Origin: Lentibacillus sp. CBA3610
Lineage (GTDB): Bacteria; Bacillota; Bacilli; Bacillales; Amphibacillaceae
Assembly (NCBI RefSeq): GCF_013373365.1
Contig: NZ_CP035925.1
Coordinates: 2,046,001 to 2,110,000 of the forward strand
Direction: 5' to 3'
DNA length: 64,000 nucleotides
In this document: piece by piece, positions 47,820-56,377 of the stretch
How positions within the stretch are numbered: the first letter of the stretch is position 1
Layout of the letters: every line of letters begins with the position of its first letter
Program-made: the position numbers and the translations under genes
The notes under the pieces: generated by a model
Seen by the model: the letters and a program-made list of their open reading frames with translations, nothing else
Told to the model about the DNA's origin: nothing
The model's database searches: none

Positions 47820-47953
47820 AACAGCATCCCCTTTCATGGTATTATAGCTATTATACGCCTTTTTCATGAAGTTGTAAAATTTTGCTTTCTAAGATGGGCG
47901 CTGTTACAGTATATGTTTGAAATGGACAAATAGAAGTAAATCCTTACTGAATT

Positions 47954-48682
47954 TTATAGAACAAATTTTTCAATCGCTTTCCCGGCGCCATCCTGGTCAT
48001 TCGTATCCGTGACATAATCAGCAACATTTTTGATTGCTTCCTGGGCATTTCCCATCGCAATACCGACGCCTGCTTCCTGAATCATTTTAATATCATTCAG
48101 GCTGTCACCTGCTGCCATGACATTAGCCATCGTTATGCCGAGTTCCTCGCACACGTTATGAAGCGCACTTGCTTTACTAACGCCTTTAGGGTTCACTTCG
48201 ATGTTCATTGGCAATGAATTCGTCAGTTCAAGATCATCATAATGGGAAAGTTGCTTGACAAGTGTATCCAATTTTTCTGATTCATTGGTATCACAGCCAA
48301 ATTTGAGCCATTCAAAGGCATCAAAATCATCCGGCCTTGTACCATACCAAACGCTGTCAGTCGAAACCATCCACGTGTTCAACTCCATATCCTGCGCAAG
48401 TTCCCACATTAACTTAATTCGCTCAGGATCAAGCAAATGGCGTTCTTTCAATTTTTTATCAATCGTCCAAATTTCGCCGCCATTGCATGTTATGAGGAAA
48501 GACTTTAAATTCAGCGATTCAGCGTAAGGATAACATGAACCCAGCCAGCGTCCGGTACTCAGCACAACATCCACGCCTTGTGCCAAAGCTTGTGCGATTT
48601 TTTCCTGATTAAAATCGGAAACAGCCTGCTCACTATTTAATAATGTCCCATCCATATCCAATGCAATCAATTTTATATCCAT
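47954..48682 (-). CDS. HAD-superfamily Cof-type phosphatase
   Basis: 242 residues with motif I DMDGTLL at the N-terminus, motif II Ser/Thr (STGRW), and motif IV GDSLNDIKMIQEAGVGIAMGNA, plus the C2B cap between. Cof-type HADs dephosphorylate sugar phosphates or flavin/pyridoxal compounds; substrate unknown. Stands alone. Confidence 0.85.
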   Translation of the reverse strand: MDIKLIALDMDGTLLNSEQAVSDFNQEKIAQALAQGVDVVLSTGRWLGSCYPYAESLNLKSFLITCNGGEIWTIDKKLKERHLLDPERIKLMWELAQDMELNTWMVSTDSVWYGTRPDDFDAFEWLKFGCDTNESEKLDTLVKQLSHYDDLELTNSLPMNIEVNPKGVSKASALHNVCEELGITMANVMAAGDSLNDIKMIQEAGVGIAMGNAQEAIKNVADYVTDTNDQDGAGKAIEKFVL

Positions 48683-48882
48683 TTAGACGCTCCTTTTTAT
48701 GTATAACTCCTGATTATAAAACGTCAACACCCGTTTATTGTAATATATTTCGTGATGCCAAGCAATCGAACCTTATACCAAAATAGTTTACCTGACGTTG
48801 AATTTTCTCTTATAATATAGGATATTTCGATAACTGTTATCGGTTTCAATTTTTATCATTTTATAAAAAAAGGAGGAAATGT

Positions 48883-50541
48883 ATGCTAACTGCTGCATGG
48901 AACTGGCTATGGGACAAACATGACCAGGCGAAAGAGCTGCTTAGTTTTTTCGTGCGGCCGAATGAATCAAAAATCAAATCTGACAACACGAATCCAAACA
49001 GCACCAAAGAATCAAGCGGTGGGAATGGCGGGAATAAAAACCGTTCCTACACACCTGCGCAATTCATCGGATTAATATTGGGACCTGCCCTTTTTACCGT
49101 TACCTTATTATTTTTCCAGCCGGAGGGACTATCGGGCGCCGGTCAGGCTGTACTGGCCAGCACATTATGGATTGCTGTCTGGTGGATGACCGAGGCAATA
49201 CCGATACCGGTCACATCGCTCCTGCCAATCATTCTTTTCCCGCTGACAGGCGGACTGGATATCGGGCTGGCAACATCATCATATGGTGATGATACTATCT
49301 TTCTGTTTATGGGCGGTTTTATGATTGCACTCGCTATGGAAAAATGGAATCTTCACAAACGGATTGCATTGACAATCATTTCGATTATCGGAACCAATAC
49401 AGAACGAATCATTCTTGGTTTTATGGTAGCAACGGGATTTTTGTCAATGTGGATTTCCAATACGGCAACAGCGATGATGATGGTACCGATTGGACTTGCC
49501 ATCATTTATCAGGTTTCCGACCAGTTAAAGAATGACGACGCAATTGATACCTCCGTGGAAAATTTCGGATTCGGCAAAGCCCTTATGCTGGCGATTGCCT
49601 ATTCCGCTTCTGTCGGCGGTATTTCGACTCTGATTGGAACACCGCCAAACACAGCACTGGCTGGTTTCGTCAGTACGACATACGGGGTTGAGATATCATT
49701 TGCCGGATGGATGCTGTTTGGTGTACCGGTAGCCTGGCTGTTTATTTTTGTTATATGGTTTTATTTGGTAAAAGTGGCATATCCGCAAAAAATAAGTCAG
49801 CTTCCCGGCGGACGGGAGATAATCCAGGAGCAAAAAAATGAACTTGGCAAAGCATCTTTTGAGGAAAAGGGCGTGCTTGTTGTATTCATTTTAGCTGCCC
49901 TTGCATGGATGACCCGGTCATTTGTCCTGACTGAATTTGTGAATGAAAATATTAACGATGCGATTATAGCCATGACAGCTGCCGTTATCCTGTTTATCAT
50001 TCCGGCTAAAAACAAAGAAGGTGACCATTTACTGGACTGGAATTCAGCGGTCAAACTTCCATGGGGGATTCTGCTGCTGTTTGGGGGAGGTCTTGCCATC
50101 GCGAGCGGATTTACAGAATCAGGCTTATCTGAATGGATCGGGAACCAGCTTACGGTTTTGGAAGGTATTCATTTAGTCATTGTATTACTCACCGTTGCCG
50201 GTATGGTTATTTTCCTGACAGAAATAACGTCCAATACTGCTACAGCCAATATGATGTATCCGATCATGGCATCGCTTGCGGTTGCACTCGGTGTCCATCC
50301 ATTCGCGGTAATGGTTGCTGCAGCTGTTGCCGCCTCCAGTGCCTTCATGCTGCCCGTGGCTACACCGCCAAACGCTGTCGTGTTCGGCTCCGGCTACTTG
50401 CGGATTCCGGATATGGCCAAAGCAGGCTTTGCCTTGAACCTTTTCGGCGTCCTGTTAGTCGCACTCGCCATTTATTTCTGGCTCCCTGTAGCATGGGGCA
50501 TCGATTTGACTGAAATACCGGACATGATGACAAACAACTGA
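48883..50541 (+). CDS. SLC13/DASS-family sodium:dicarboxylate (or sulfate) symporter
   Basis: 552 residues with about eleven membrane segments. It carries the DASS family pair of SNT motifs: SMWISNTATAMMMVPIGLAI and TEITSNTATANMMYPIMASL, which bind sodium and the carboxylate. The N-terminal 60 residues are a soluble, polar, Asn/Lys-rich extension. Ribosome site AAAGGAGG seven bases before the ATG. C4-dicarboxylates are the likely substrate, by family. Transcribed alone to the terminator at 50548-50586. Confidence 0.88.
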   Translation: MLTAAWNWLWDKHDQAKELLSFFVRPNESKIKSDNTNPNSTKESSGGNGGNKNRSYTPAQFIGLILGPALFTVTLLFFQPEGLSGAGQAVLASTLWIAVWWMTEAIPIPVTSLLPIILFPLTGGLDIGLATSSYGDDTIFLFMGGFMIALAMEKWNLHKRIALTIISIIGTNTERIILGFMVATGFLSMWISNTATAMMMVPIGLAIIYQVSDQLKNDDAIDTSVENFGFGKALMLAIAYSASVGGISTLIGTPPNTALAGFVSTTYGVEISFAGWMLFGVPVAWLFIFVIWFYLVKVAYPQKISQLPGGREIIQEQKNELGKASFEEKGVLVVFILAALAWMTRSFVLTEFVNENINDAIIAMTAAVILFIIPAKNKEGDHLLDWNSAVKLPWGILLLFGGGLAIASGFTESGLSEWIGNQLTVLEGIHLVIVLLTVAGMVIFLTEITSNTATANMMYPIMASLAVALGVHPFAVMVAAAVAASSAFMLPVATPPNAVVFGSGYLRIPDMAKAGFALNLFGVLLVALAIYFWLPVAWGIDLTEIPDMMTNN

Positions 50542-50547
50542 TCAGCC

Positions 50548-50586
50548 AAAAGACAGGAAAACCCCATATGGGGAATCCTGTCTTTT
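50548..50586. terminator. Bidirectional terminator between the DASS transporter and an MFS gene
   Basis: AAAGACAGGA and TCCTGTCTTTT with an inner CCCCATATGGGG stem; T and A runs on both sides. Confidence 0.9.
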
Positions 50587-50609
50587 AATTTTTGACAACC
50601 AGTATTTTT

Positions 50610-51791
50610 CTAGTTATTGGCCTGAAACACACGTACAAACACAATATACACTGCCGGCAGACAGCCAAGCAAAATAATCAGTCCGATCCATCCGGCACTG
50701 TTCCACAAGGGGCCAAGCGCTGAACTTCCAAGCGCAACACCAATATAATAGGATACCAGATACAAACTGGAGGCACTTCCTTTATGATGCGTCACTTGCT
50801 CGCTGACAGTTGAAGCCGTTAAGGAATGCGCCGTGAAAAACCCGAGACATGCAACACATAGACCAACAACAATCATCCATAATTCAGGCCCCAGGGTGAT
50901 AAATATTCCAATAACCATAACGAGCACGCCAATCAATCGAATGATTTTTAAACCGAACCTGCCAGCCAACCAGCCTGCAAGCGGTGAACCAATAACACCC
51001 AGACCATAGGCAAAAAACGTGTACGAAATGGCTTCCAGTGATAACGAAAACGGCGGTGCCTCGAGATAAAACGGTAAATAAGTCCACATACCCGTGAACG
51101 ACAGCTGCAGTACAATCCCGAGACCGAAAAGTAAAAGCAAGGCCGGATTTTTCAAATGATAGGAAAATGCCTTCAAGTCATTGGAAAACGACAATTGACT
51201 CGGCACAAAAAAGCGGGATTTCGGCAGCATAAACATAACCACAATCAAACTGACAAGACCAAAAAGAGCCATTAGATAAAAAGCAAATTCCCAGGAAAAA
51301 TGGTCTGTCAGATAACCGGTTACCACCCTTCCAACCATTCCGCCCAGCGCATTGCTGGATATGTAAAGCGAAATCGCGACATGGACACTCCGCCTATCAA
51401 TCTCTTCACTCAAATAAGCAAGTGCAGCCGCCGGTAATCCCGCTAACGCAAACCCTTGCAGGAGTCTTAGAACGAGTAACAAGATGAATGAATCAAACAG
51501 CGGGATAATCAAAAACGGAACAGACGCTCCTGCCAATGATAGTTTAATAAATATGGTGCGGCCGCTGCGGTCAGATACAAACCCGAGTACAATCAGTCCG
51601 GCAATCAACCCTGCGATTGTCAGAGATAATGCCAGTCCGGAAGCGGAAACCGGCAGCTCAAATTCGTTCACAAAAACAGGAAAAAGCGGCTGTACCGCAT
51701 ACATCCCGGCAAATACAAAAAAAGATGCCAATGCCAGACTCAGCGTAATCCGCCAAAAATATAAATCTTTAATCGAATATTGCTGCTGCAT
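50610..51791 (-). CDS. MFS transporter, drug/metabolite efflux type (YnfM-like)
   Basis: About 393 residues with twelve membrane segments, and the A motif FVSDRSGRTIFI between segments 2 and 3. Similar in layout to YnfM/Bcr-type exporters. Start ATG 51791 (MQQQYSIKD) is my choice; no strong ribosome site is visible and an upstream TTG/GTG is possible. It follows the CynX-like gene by about 20 bp, so they may be cotranscribed. Substrate unknown. Confidence 0.8.
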   Translation of the reverse strand: MQQQYSIKDLYFWRITLSLALASFFVFAGMYAVQPLFPVFVNEFELPVSASGLALSLTIAGLIAGLIVLGFVSDRSGRTIFIKLSLAGASVPFLIIPLFDSFILLLVLRLLQGFALAGLPAAALAYLSEEIDRRSVHVAISLYISSNALGGMVGRVVTGYLTDHFSWEFAFYLMALFGLVSLIVVMFMLPKSRFFVPSQLSFSNDLKAFSYHLKNPALLLLFGLGIVLQLSFTGMWTYLPFYLEAPPFSLSLEAISYTFFAYGLGVIGSPLAGWLAGRFGLKIIRLIGVLVMVIGIFITLGPELWMIVVGLCVACLGFFTAHSLTASTVSEQVTHHKGSASSLYLVSYYIGVALGSSALGPLWNSAGWIGLIILLGCLPAVYIVFVRVFQANN

Positions 51792-51812
51792 ATCTTTCAC
51801 ACCCAACTATAA

Positions 51813-53009
51813 TCAATCCAGCACATAGCGATTCCGGCCGGCGCCCATACCGAACGACATGACCAGGATAGCCACAACAATCAAGGTTATGAGTGGTACC
51901 GTCCATTGATGCGTCACATCATATAAATACCCGATGAACATCGGCCCGACAGCTGCGAGCGTGTACCCGAGTGACTGTGCCATACCGGATAGCTCGGCGG
52001 CATGTCGTGCGTTACGTGCACGCATCCCCAAAAAAGCAAGTGCAAGTGCGAATGTTCCACTTAAGGTAATCCCAATCAGGATGATGCTGATGACCATAGC
52101 GGGAATCGATTCACCGATCAACAGACCACCATAGCCGCCAAGGGCACACAGTCCCATGACGAGCACGATACTGCGCTGCGATTCAAGCCGATCGGCAATT
52201 ACCGGCACAATAAAGCTGGCAGGTAATCCGACAAATTGCGTAAAGGACAGCATCCACCCTGACATTGACATGGTTAAACCATTACTATGTAAAATTTCCG
52301 GAAGCCAGGAAATCGTCACATAAAACAAAAAGGATTGCAGTCCCATATAACAGGCAACCTGCCAGGCCAGTGGTGATTTCCACATCCGGTTATCACTGAC
52401 GTTCACGTATTTCAAATCGGCATCATCACGCGGTGAATCCCTTTTCGATAGATAAATCCAAACAATCATCCCCAAAACTGCCGGCATGCACCAAACGAGC
52501 AATGCCAGCTGCCATCCAAGACCCAGGCCTTGTGCAAACGGGATGCTTAAACCGGACGCTGATGCAGCAAAAATCCCCATCGCGGTTGAGTAAACACTTG
52601 TCATCAATCCGACTTTTGCCGGAAACTTTTCCTTAATAACACCAGGCAAAAGTACGTTTAACATTGCAATACCCAAACCGACAAATAATGTGCCGATAAA
52701 TAAAAGGGCAATAACCGAAATCGATCGAACTGAAATCCCGATAAACAAAAGGATCAGCCCGGCCAATAACATGCGTTCATTGGTAAAACGGTTCCCCAAT
52801 TTTGGTGCAGCAGGTGACATCACTGCAAAAGCAACCAGCGGGAGGCTCGTCAGGATCCCTGCACTCCAATTGGACAGGCCGATGTCATCACGGATAATTC
52901 CAATCAGCGGTCCAACAGACGTAATGGCAGGACGCAGATTGAATGCAATGATAACAATCCCTGCTACGAGTAAAAAACGGTACAGCTGTTTTGATTGATT
53001 ATTTGTCAT
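51813..53009 (-). CDS. MFS transporter, CynX/NimT family
   Basis: 398 residues with twelve membrane segments. The N-terminus LRPAITSVGPLIGIIRDDIGLSNWSAGILTSLPLVAFAVMSP and segment-4 LNVLLPGVIKEKFP are typical of the CynX/NimT group, which includes a cyanate and a 2-nitroimidazole exporter. Substrate here is unknown. Two unlike MFS genes in tandem may export related compounds. Confidence 0.85.
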   Translation of the reverse strand: MTNNQSKQLYRFLLVAGIVIIAFNLRPAITSVGPLIGIIRDDIGLSNWSAGILTSLPLVAFAVMSPAAPKLGNRFTNERMLLAGLILLFIGISVRSISVIALLFIGTLFVGLGIAMLNVLLPGVIKEKFPAKVGLMTSVYSTAMGIFAASASGLSIPFAQGLGLGWQLALLVWCMPAVLGMIVWIYLSKRDSPRDDADLKYVNVSDNRMWKSPLAWQVACYMGLQSFLFYVTISWLPEILHSNGLTMSMSGWMLSFTQFVGLPASFIVPVIADRLESQRSIVLVMGLCALGGYGGLLIGESIPAMVISIILIGITLSGTFALALAFLGMRARNARHAAELSGMAQSLGYTLAAVGPMFIGYLYDVTHQWTVPLITLIVVAILVMSFGMGAGRNRYVLD

Positions 53010-53047
53010 GACTGAATGTCCCTTCCTGCAAACTGATTTGTACCTGA

Positions 53048-53132
53048 GAAAAAACGCTGACGCGTCTTTTCAGATCCCAGAGGTCGGAGGTCGGATTGGA
53101 AGAAATCAGCGAGTCAGCTGATTTCAAGACTT
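53048..53132. repeat. Dispersed 95-bp repeat, copy C
   Basis: Starts GAAAAAACGCTGACGCGTCT, has CAGAGGTCGGAGGTCGGA and a hairpin GAAATCAGC-GAGTC-AGCTGATTTC whose two arms changed together, so the stem is preserved. It ends near GATTTCAAGACTTC. It lies 38 bp upstream of the CynX-like gene. Confidence 0.8.
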
Positions 53133-53361
53133 CTGATCCTAGAACACAGAAAATAGCATCACCGAAAAAATGTCTACAGTCTAATATAGCATAATCGCTT
53201 TGCTTTTAAAAAAGAAGATTCCCTGTCGAAACAGAGAATCAAGTTTTTAATGTCCTGCTGAGCAGAGACATATGCCGGTTTATGCCTGCGATATTGCCTG
53301 GGAAATAACTGCCGAACGATGCCTTGATACAAAACCATTGTGTTTGATTTTTTGCTGACAG

Positions 53362-53790
53362 CTACATTTCCTCTTCGCCAGCCTGATGCATTAGCCCTCT
53401 CAGAATAACCTGATCATAAAGCCACTTCCATTGATTAACCGTCAGTTTCTGCTGAATAGGGCTCCAATGATATGAATTATCGATAGTTGAAACTTCCTTC
53501 TTAACTGACTGCACCATATTTGACAGCAGCTGGTTCTTTTGAAACCTGTATTCATTCTGCCACAAGTGGTTTGTCATTCTGTACTTGATTTTCGGCTTTG
53601 CCCATGCAGAAAAATCACCAGTTATCGGATCATATGAATTATATGCCTCCCATAACCCATATAACCCTTCTTGAAAATAGGTTCCAATTTGATCATAAAG
53701 TCCCAGTTTTTGAGCAAAATAAACGATTTCTTTTTCATATTGTTCCACAATGTTTAAAAATTGTGTCCCTCCCCACTCCTTATTGCTCAC
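53362..53790 (-). CDS. Sigma-70-like protein, region 2 present, truncated in region 4
   Basis: 142 residues from GTG 53790 with GGGGGTAAGGAT upstream. Residues 25-80 hold sigma region 2 motifs: QEGLYGLWEAYNSYDPITGDFSAWAKPKIKYRMTNHLWQNE. Region 3/4 begins with LTVNQWKWLYDQVILRG but ends at GEEEM just where the DNA-binding helix should start. In the next frame EENVAVS follows at once, as expected for that helix, so a one-base loss in an A run probably cut the protein. It could be a dead sigma factor or a short region-2 protein like B. subtilis RsoA. Confidence 0.6.
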   Translation of the reverse strand: MSNKEWGGTQFLNIVEQYEKEIVYFAQKLGLYDQIGTYFQEGLYGLWEAYNSYDPITGDFSAWAKPKIKYRMTNHLWQNEYRFQKNQLLSNMVQSVKKEVSTIDNSYHWSPIQQKLTVNQWKWLYDQVILRGLMHQAGEEEM

Positions 53791-54151
53791 ATCCTTACCC
53801 CCTCTGTAATATTTATTCTTATTGAATCACTTCTATTATACACATTGGTCAATTGATGCTTGGTTTTGGAAGTTTTTGTCGAATCCTTTTGATCGACCCG
53901 ATTTTATTCGAAAATAATGTCGAAGTATGTAAATTAAAGTCAAAACATGTTAGGAAATTGGTTGCATTTCAGACCATCTTAACAACGTTTATCAATTTTG
54001 AAATTTTTATGAACATTTTGAGAGGTAAATAACCCGTCTTCTGTGAAAAGTATTGCTTTTATAAGTATAGTATGCTTTGACATGAATCCTTTTTCTTTTC
54101 ATAATCATCTTTTCTGGGTATAATGTAGGAAAAGGTTAGCATATATTAATA
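53791..54151. other. Intergenic region upstream of the sigma-like gene
   Basis: No supported gene. AT-rich with scattered GTCGAA words; likely holds the sigma-like gene's promoter. Confidence 0.35.
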
Positions 54152-54176
54152 AGACCACAGCTGTCACTGTGGTCTG
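54152..54176 (-). terminator. Hairpin downstream of the holin-like toxin
   Basis: GACCACAG and CTGTGGTC pair around a 6-base loop; on the minus strand TTATTAATA follows. It could end the toxin transcript. Confidence 0.55.
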
Positions 54177-54208
54177 TTAAGCTGTTCCCCAACGGTTCGG
54201 CTTTTCTA

Positions 54209-54257
54209 AAATAGACCTCTCCTATTTCATTGCAGGTGCCCGAGAGGTCTATTTTTT
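54209..54257. ncRNA. Second hairpin, possible end of a type I antitoxin RNA
   Basis: AATAGACCTCTC and GAGAGGTCTATT pair with a 20-base loop, and the plus strand then has six T. The stem overlaps the stop codon of the toxin on the other strand. A plus-strand RNA ending here would overlap the toxin mRNA tail, as RatA-type antitoxins do. Inference from layout. Confidence 0.4.
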
Positions 54258-54344
54258 GTTGTTGATTTCCACGATTAACGCCAGTAATCCAATCAACAAG
54301 GTACCGAAACCAATCAGTACCATGAACACTTCAAAAACATTCAA
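54249..54344 (-). CDS. Holin-like type I toxin candidate, 31 residues
   Basis: A short frame from TTG 54344 with GGGGGTG six bases upstream to TAG 54249. The product is one membrane segment, NVFEVFMVLIGFGTLLIGLLALIV, with a short tail EINNKK. This matches the pattern of Bacillus putative holin-like toxins such as TxpA, BsrG and YonT: an acidic residue near the start, one hydrophobic helix, and Lys at the end. Hairpins at 54152-54176 and 54209-54257 flank its end. Confidence 0.65.
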   Translation of the reverse strand: MNVFEVFMVLIGFGTLLIGLLALIVEINNKK

Positions 54345-54716
54345 AAGCGTCACCCCCTTTGACGGCCGATATTTATTAGCCGTCTGCGCCTCACCTGAAG
54401 GAACAGCTCTTGGTTGGTAGTATAGCACAAACTTTACCGAATATGCGAACAAATGTTTGTATAGTATAATTTGTGGGACAGATTTTTGTTTAGCGCTTTA
54501 GAATTAATTTTAATTAATGACTCTATTTGCAGTTACGGTTTGATAGCAGATGGTTAAAGAAGAGGGTGTGTGCTTGTATAGTTTAATCTATGCAGGTGGG
54601 TGAAGGGGCTTGTAATTCATTTAGGGGATAATTTCTGCAAAAGCGCATGCGCCCCCTGCAGATATTAGGTCTTTAATCTCTCAGCTGAACTCCTACTTTA
54701 GTGAATCAGACCGGGA
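54345..54716. other. Intergenic region between toxin and fabI
   Basis: No gene supported. The toxin promoter must lie here; TATAAT-like boxes occur near 54460. Confidence 0.35.
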
Positions 54717-54749
54717 TAAAAAGCGAGCACCCTAAATTAGAATGCTCGC
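54717..54749 (-). terminator. Terminator of fabI
   Basis: Minus strand GCGAGCA and TGCTCGC pair around a 13-base loop and are followed by TTTTTATC. Confidence 0.8.
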
Positions 54750-54766
54750 CTGCTATCAGGAATGGA

Positions 54767-55546
54767 TTAAGCACCGGTTACGATATGGAAGCCAGAGTCT
54801 ACGTGAAGCACTTCACCCGTAACGCCTCGTGCCAAATCGCTCAGTAAAAATAATGTCGCATCTCCGACCTGATCCTGATCAACCTGTCGGCGAAGCGGTG
54901 CTTTTTCTTCAACAACTGACATTTTATCATTAAAGCCGGAAACACCTTTTGCCGATAATGTGCGAATCGGTCCGGCTGACACAGCATTGACGCGAATGCC
55001 GTCTTTACCGACATCCTCAGCAAGATAGCGTACACTTGCTTCAAGCGCCGCTTTGGCTACACCCATGACATTATAGTTTGGTACAACACGTTCAGCTCCT
55101 AGGTATGTTTGTGTAACAATACCGCCACCCTCAGTCATAAATTTCCGGGCCTCCCGGGTGACTGCAGCAAGGGAGTAAGCGCTGATATTCTGCGCTGTCA
55201 GATAACCTTCACGTGAAGTATCAGCATAATCACCTTCCAATTCATCTGTATTGGCAAATGCAACAGAATGAACAAGACCATGAATCGTACCGGCATGGTC
55301 ACCGACTTCCTGAAATGCTTGCTTAATGCTTTCATCATCCTCTACATCACACGATACAACCAGTTCAGCCTCGATGCTATTTTTTTCCAATAGCTTTTCC
55401 AACTTTTGTTTGGAACGCTCCTGCCGATAGGTGAAAATAAGATTGGCACCGGCGTTATAAAGCGACTTCGTGATACCCCAGGCAATGCTGCGATTATTCG
55501 CAACACCCATAATAACGATATTTTTATTTTTTAATAATGCATTCAT
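54767..55546 (-). CDS. fabI: Enoyl-ACP reductase FabI
   Basis: NADH-dependent last step of each fatty acid elongation cycle, target of triclosan. 259 residues of SDR fold with the FabI-type NAD motif GVANNRSIAWGI and catalytic Tyr-x6-Lys in YNVMGVAK. Start ATG 55546 (MNALLKNKN) has GGAGGT upstream; the longer frame runs into non-family sequence. A FapR operator lies upstream, so it is part of the malonyl-CoA regulon. Confidence 0.95.
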   Translation of the reverse strand: MNALLKNKNIVIMGVANNRSIAWGITKSLYNAGANLIFTYRQERSKQKLEKLLEKNSIEAELVVSCDVEDDESIKQAFQEVGDHAGTIHGLVHSVAFANTDELEGDYADTSREGYLTAQNISAYSLAAVTREARKFMTEGGGIVTQTYLGAERVVPNYNVMGVAKAALEASVRYLAEDVGKDGIRVNAVSAGPIRTLSAKGVSGFNDKMSVVEEKAPLRRQVDQDQVGDATLFLLSDLARGVTGEVLHVDSGFHIVTGA

Positions 55547-55597
55547 TTGTTTACCTCCATTATGGTTGGATATATGTATAATTATAATGTAGCACAA

Positions 55598-55614
55598 TTA
55601 GGACCAGGTTTTAA
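55598..55614 (-). promoter_or_regulatory. FapR operator of fabI
   Basis: Minus strand TTAAAACCTGGTCCTAA, an inverted repeat TTAnnACC-T-GGTnnTAA as in Bacillus FapR boxes. A TATAAT box lies about 15 bases downstream. FapR represses fatty acid synthesis genes unless malonyl-CoA is bound. Confidence 0.8.
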
Positions 55615-55689
55615 ATCCCGAGGTGGGAAATGAATGCATGTAACTGATTAATTTTAAAAAGCAAAAAAATAAGCCTGCCTGCTGCAAGC

Positions 55690-55953
55690 TTACCATTCCA
55701 TGCCGATTTCTTTTTCCAGCATTGTGAGACGCGCCTTACTATCAGCGAGATCGTTAATATAATCATTGAACTTATAATTCATTCTACGCATATCACCACG
55801 CATCTTTTTCATTTCCGTCTCTATACTTTCTACTCTGGTTTCTATGTTTTCTACTTTAGTTTCCAGATTGCCTAATCTTTCATTGCCCTTTGCAACATCG
55901 TTTGACAATTCCTTAATCGCAACGAACAGATCCTCCATTGTTATATCGCTCAT
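55690..55953 (-). CDS. Small coiled-coil protein, function unknown
   Basis: 87 residues from ATG 55953 (MSDITMEDLFVAIKELS), with ACGGAGGCG upstream. Residues 15-60 are regular heptads (LGNLETKVENIETRVESIETEMKKM), then KARLTMLEKEIGMEW. The repeated NxETxVxxIE pattern recalls DUF-type coiled coils near Bacillus defence and phage genes, but I cannot assign a family. It lies just outside the Wadjet operon. Confidence 0.65.
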   Translation of the reverse strand: MSDITMEDLFVAIKELSNDVAKGNERLGNLETKVENIETRVESIETEMKKMRGDMRRMNYKFNDYINDLADSKARLTMLEKEIGMEW

Positions 55954-56154
55954 CTGATTCGCCTCCGTCATTTGATAGACTTATCATAACATTTGGATTC
56001 ATATCCAACAAGCGAACGTAGTGTTAAAACATTACCTGAACCAGTGTGGAAAATTTAATTTTTTCTGGACCAAAATTGGTTTTTAGCCACTCTAATAACA
56101 ACCAACATAAAGATCCACCTTTTTTAATCGAAATCGAACTATTAAAATTTCGGG

Positions 56155-56256
56155 ATGACGTTTTCAATCTTAAAATCGGCTAATTCGCCAATTTCTTCAA
56201 GTCTGACTCCCTGCATCTGACCTCTGGAAAGACGAGGCAAGGCCTGAGTCTTTCTT
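56155..56256. repeat. Dispersed 95-bp repeat, copy D (diverged, reverse orientation)
   Basis: On the minus strand it reads from GACTCAGGCC through CGTCTTTCCAGAGGTCAGAT to GAAATTGGCGAATTAGCCGA and ATTGAAAACGTCAT. Same order as copy B but with more changes and an insert. Confidence 0.65.
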
Positions 56257-56287
56257 ATAAGGTCAGAAAGTATAACATTTTAGATAA

Positions 56288-56377
56288 GACTTCAATCTAG
56301 AAATCGGCTAGTTCGCCGATTTCTTCCAATCCGACCTCTGACCTCTGGCATCTGAAAAGACGCGTCAGCGTTTTTTC
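56288..56377. repeat. Dispersed 95-bp repeat, copy E, abutting the jetD stop codon
   Basis: On the minus strand it begins GAAAAAACGCTGACGCGTCT directly after the jetD TAA and continues with CAGATGCCAGAGGTCAGAGG, TCGGATTGGAAGAAATCGGC and the hairpin. Tandem with copy D, 31 bp apart. Confidence 0.8.
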
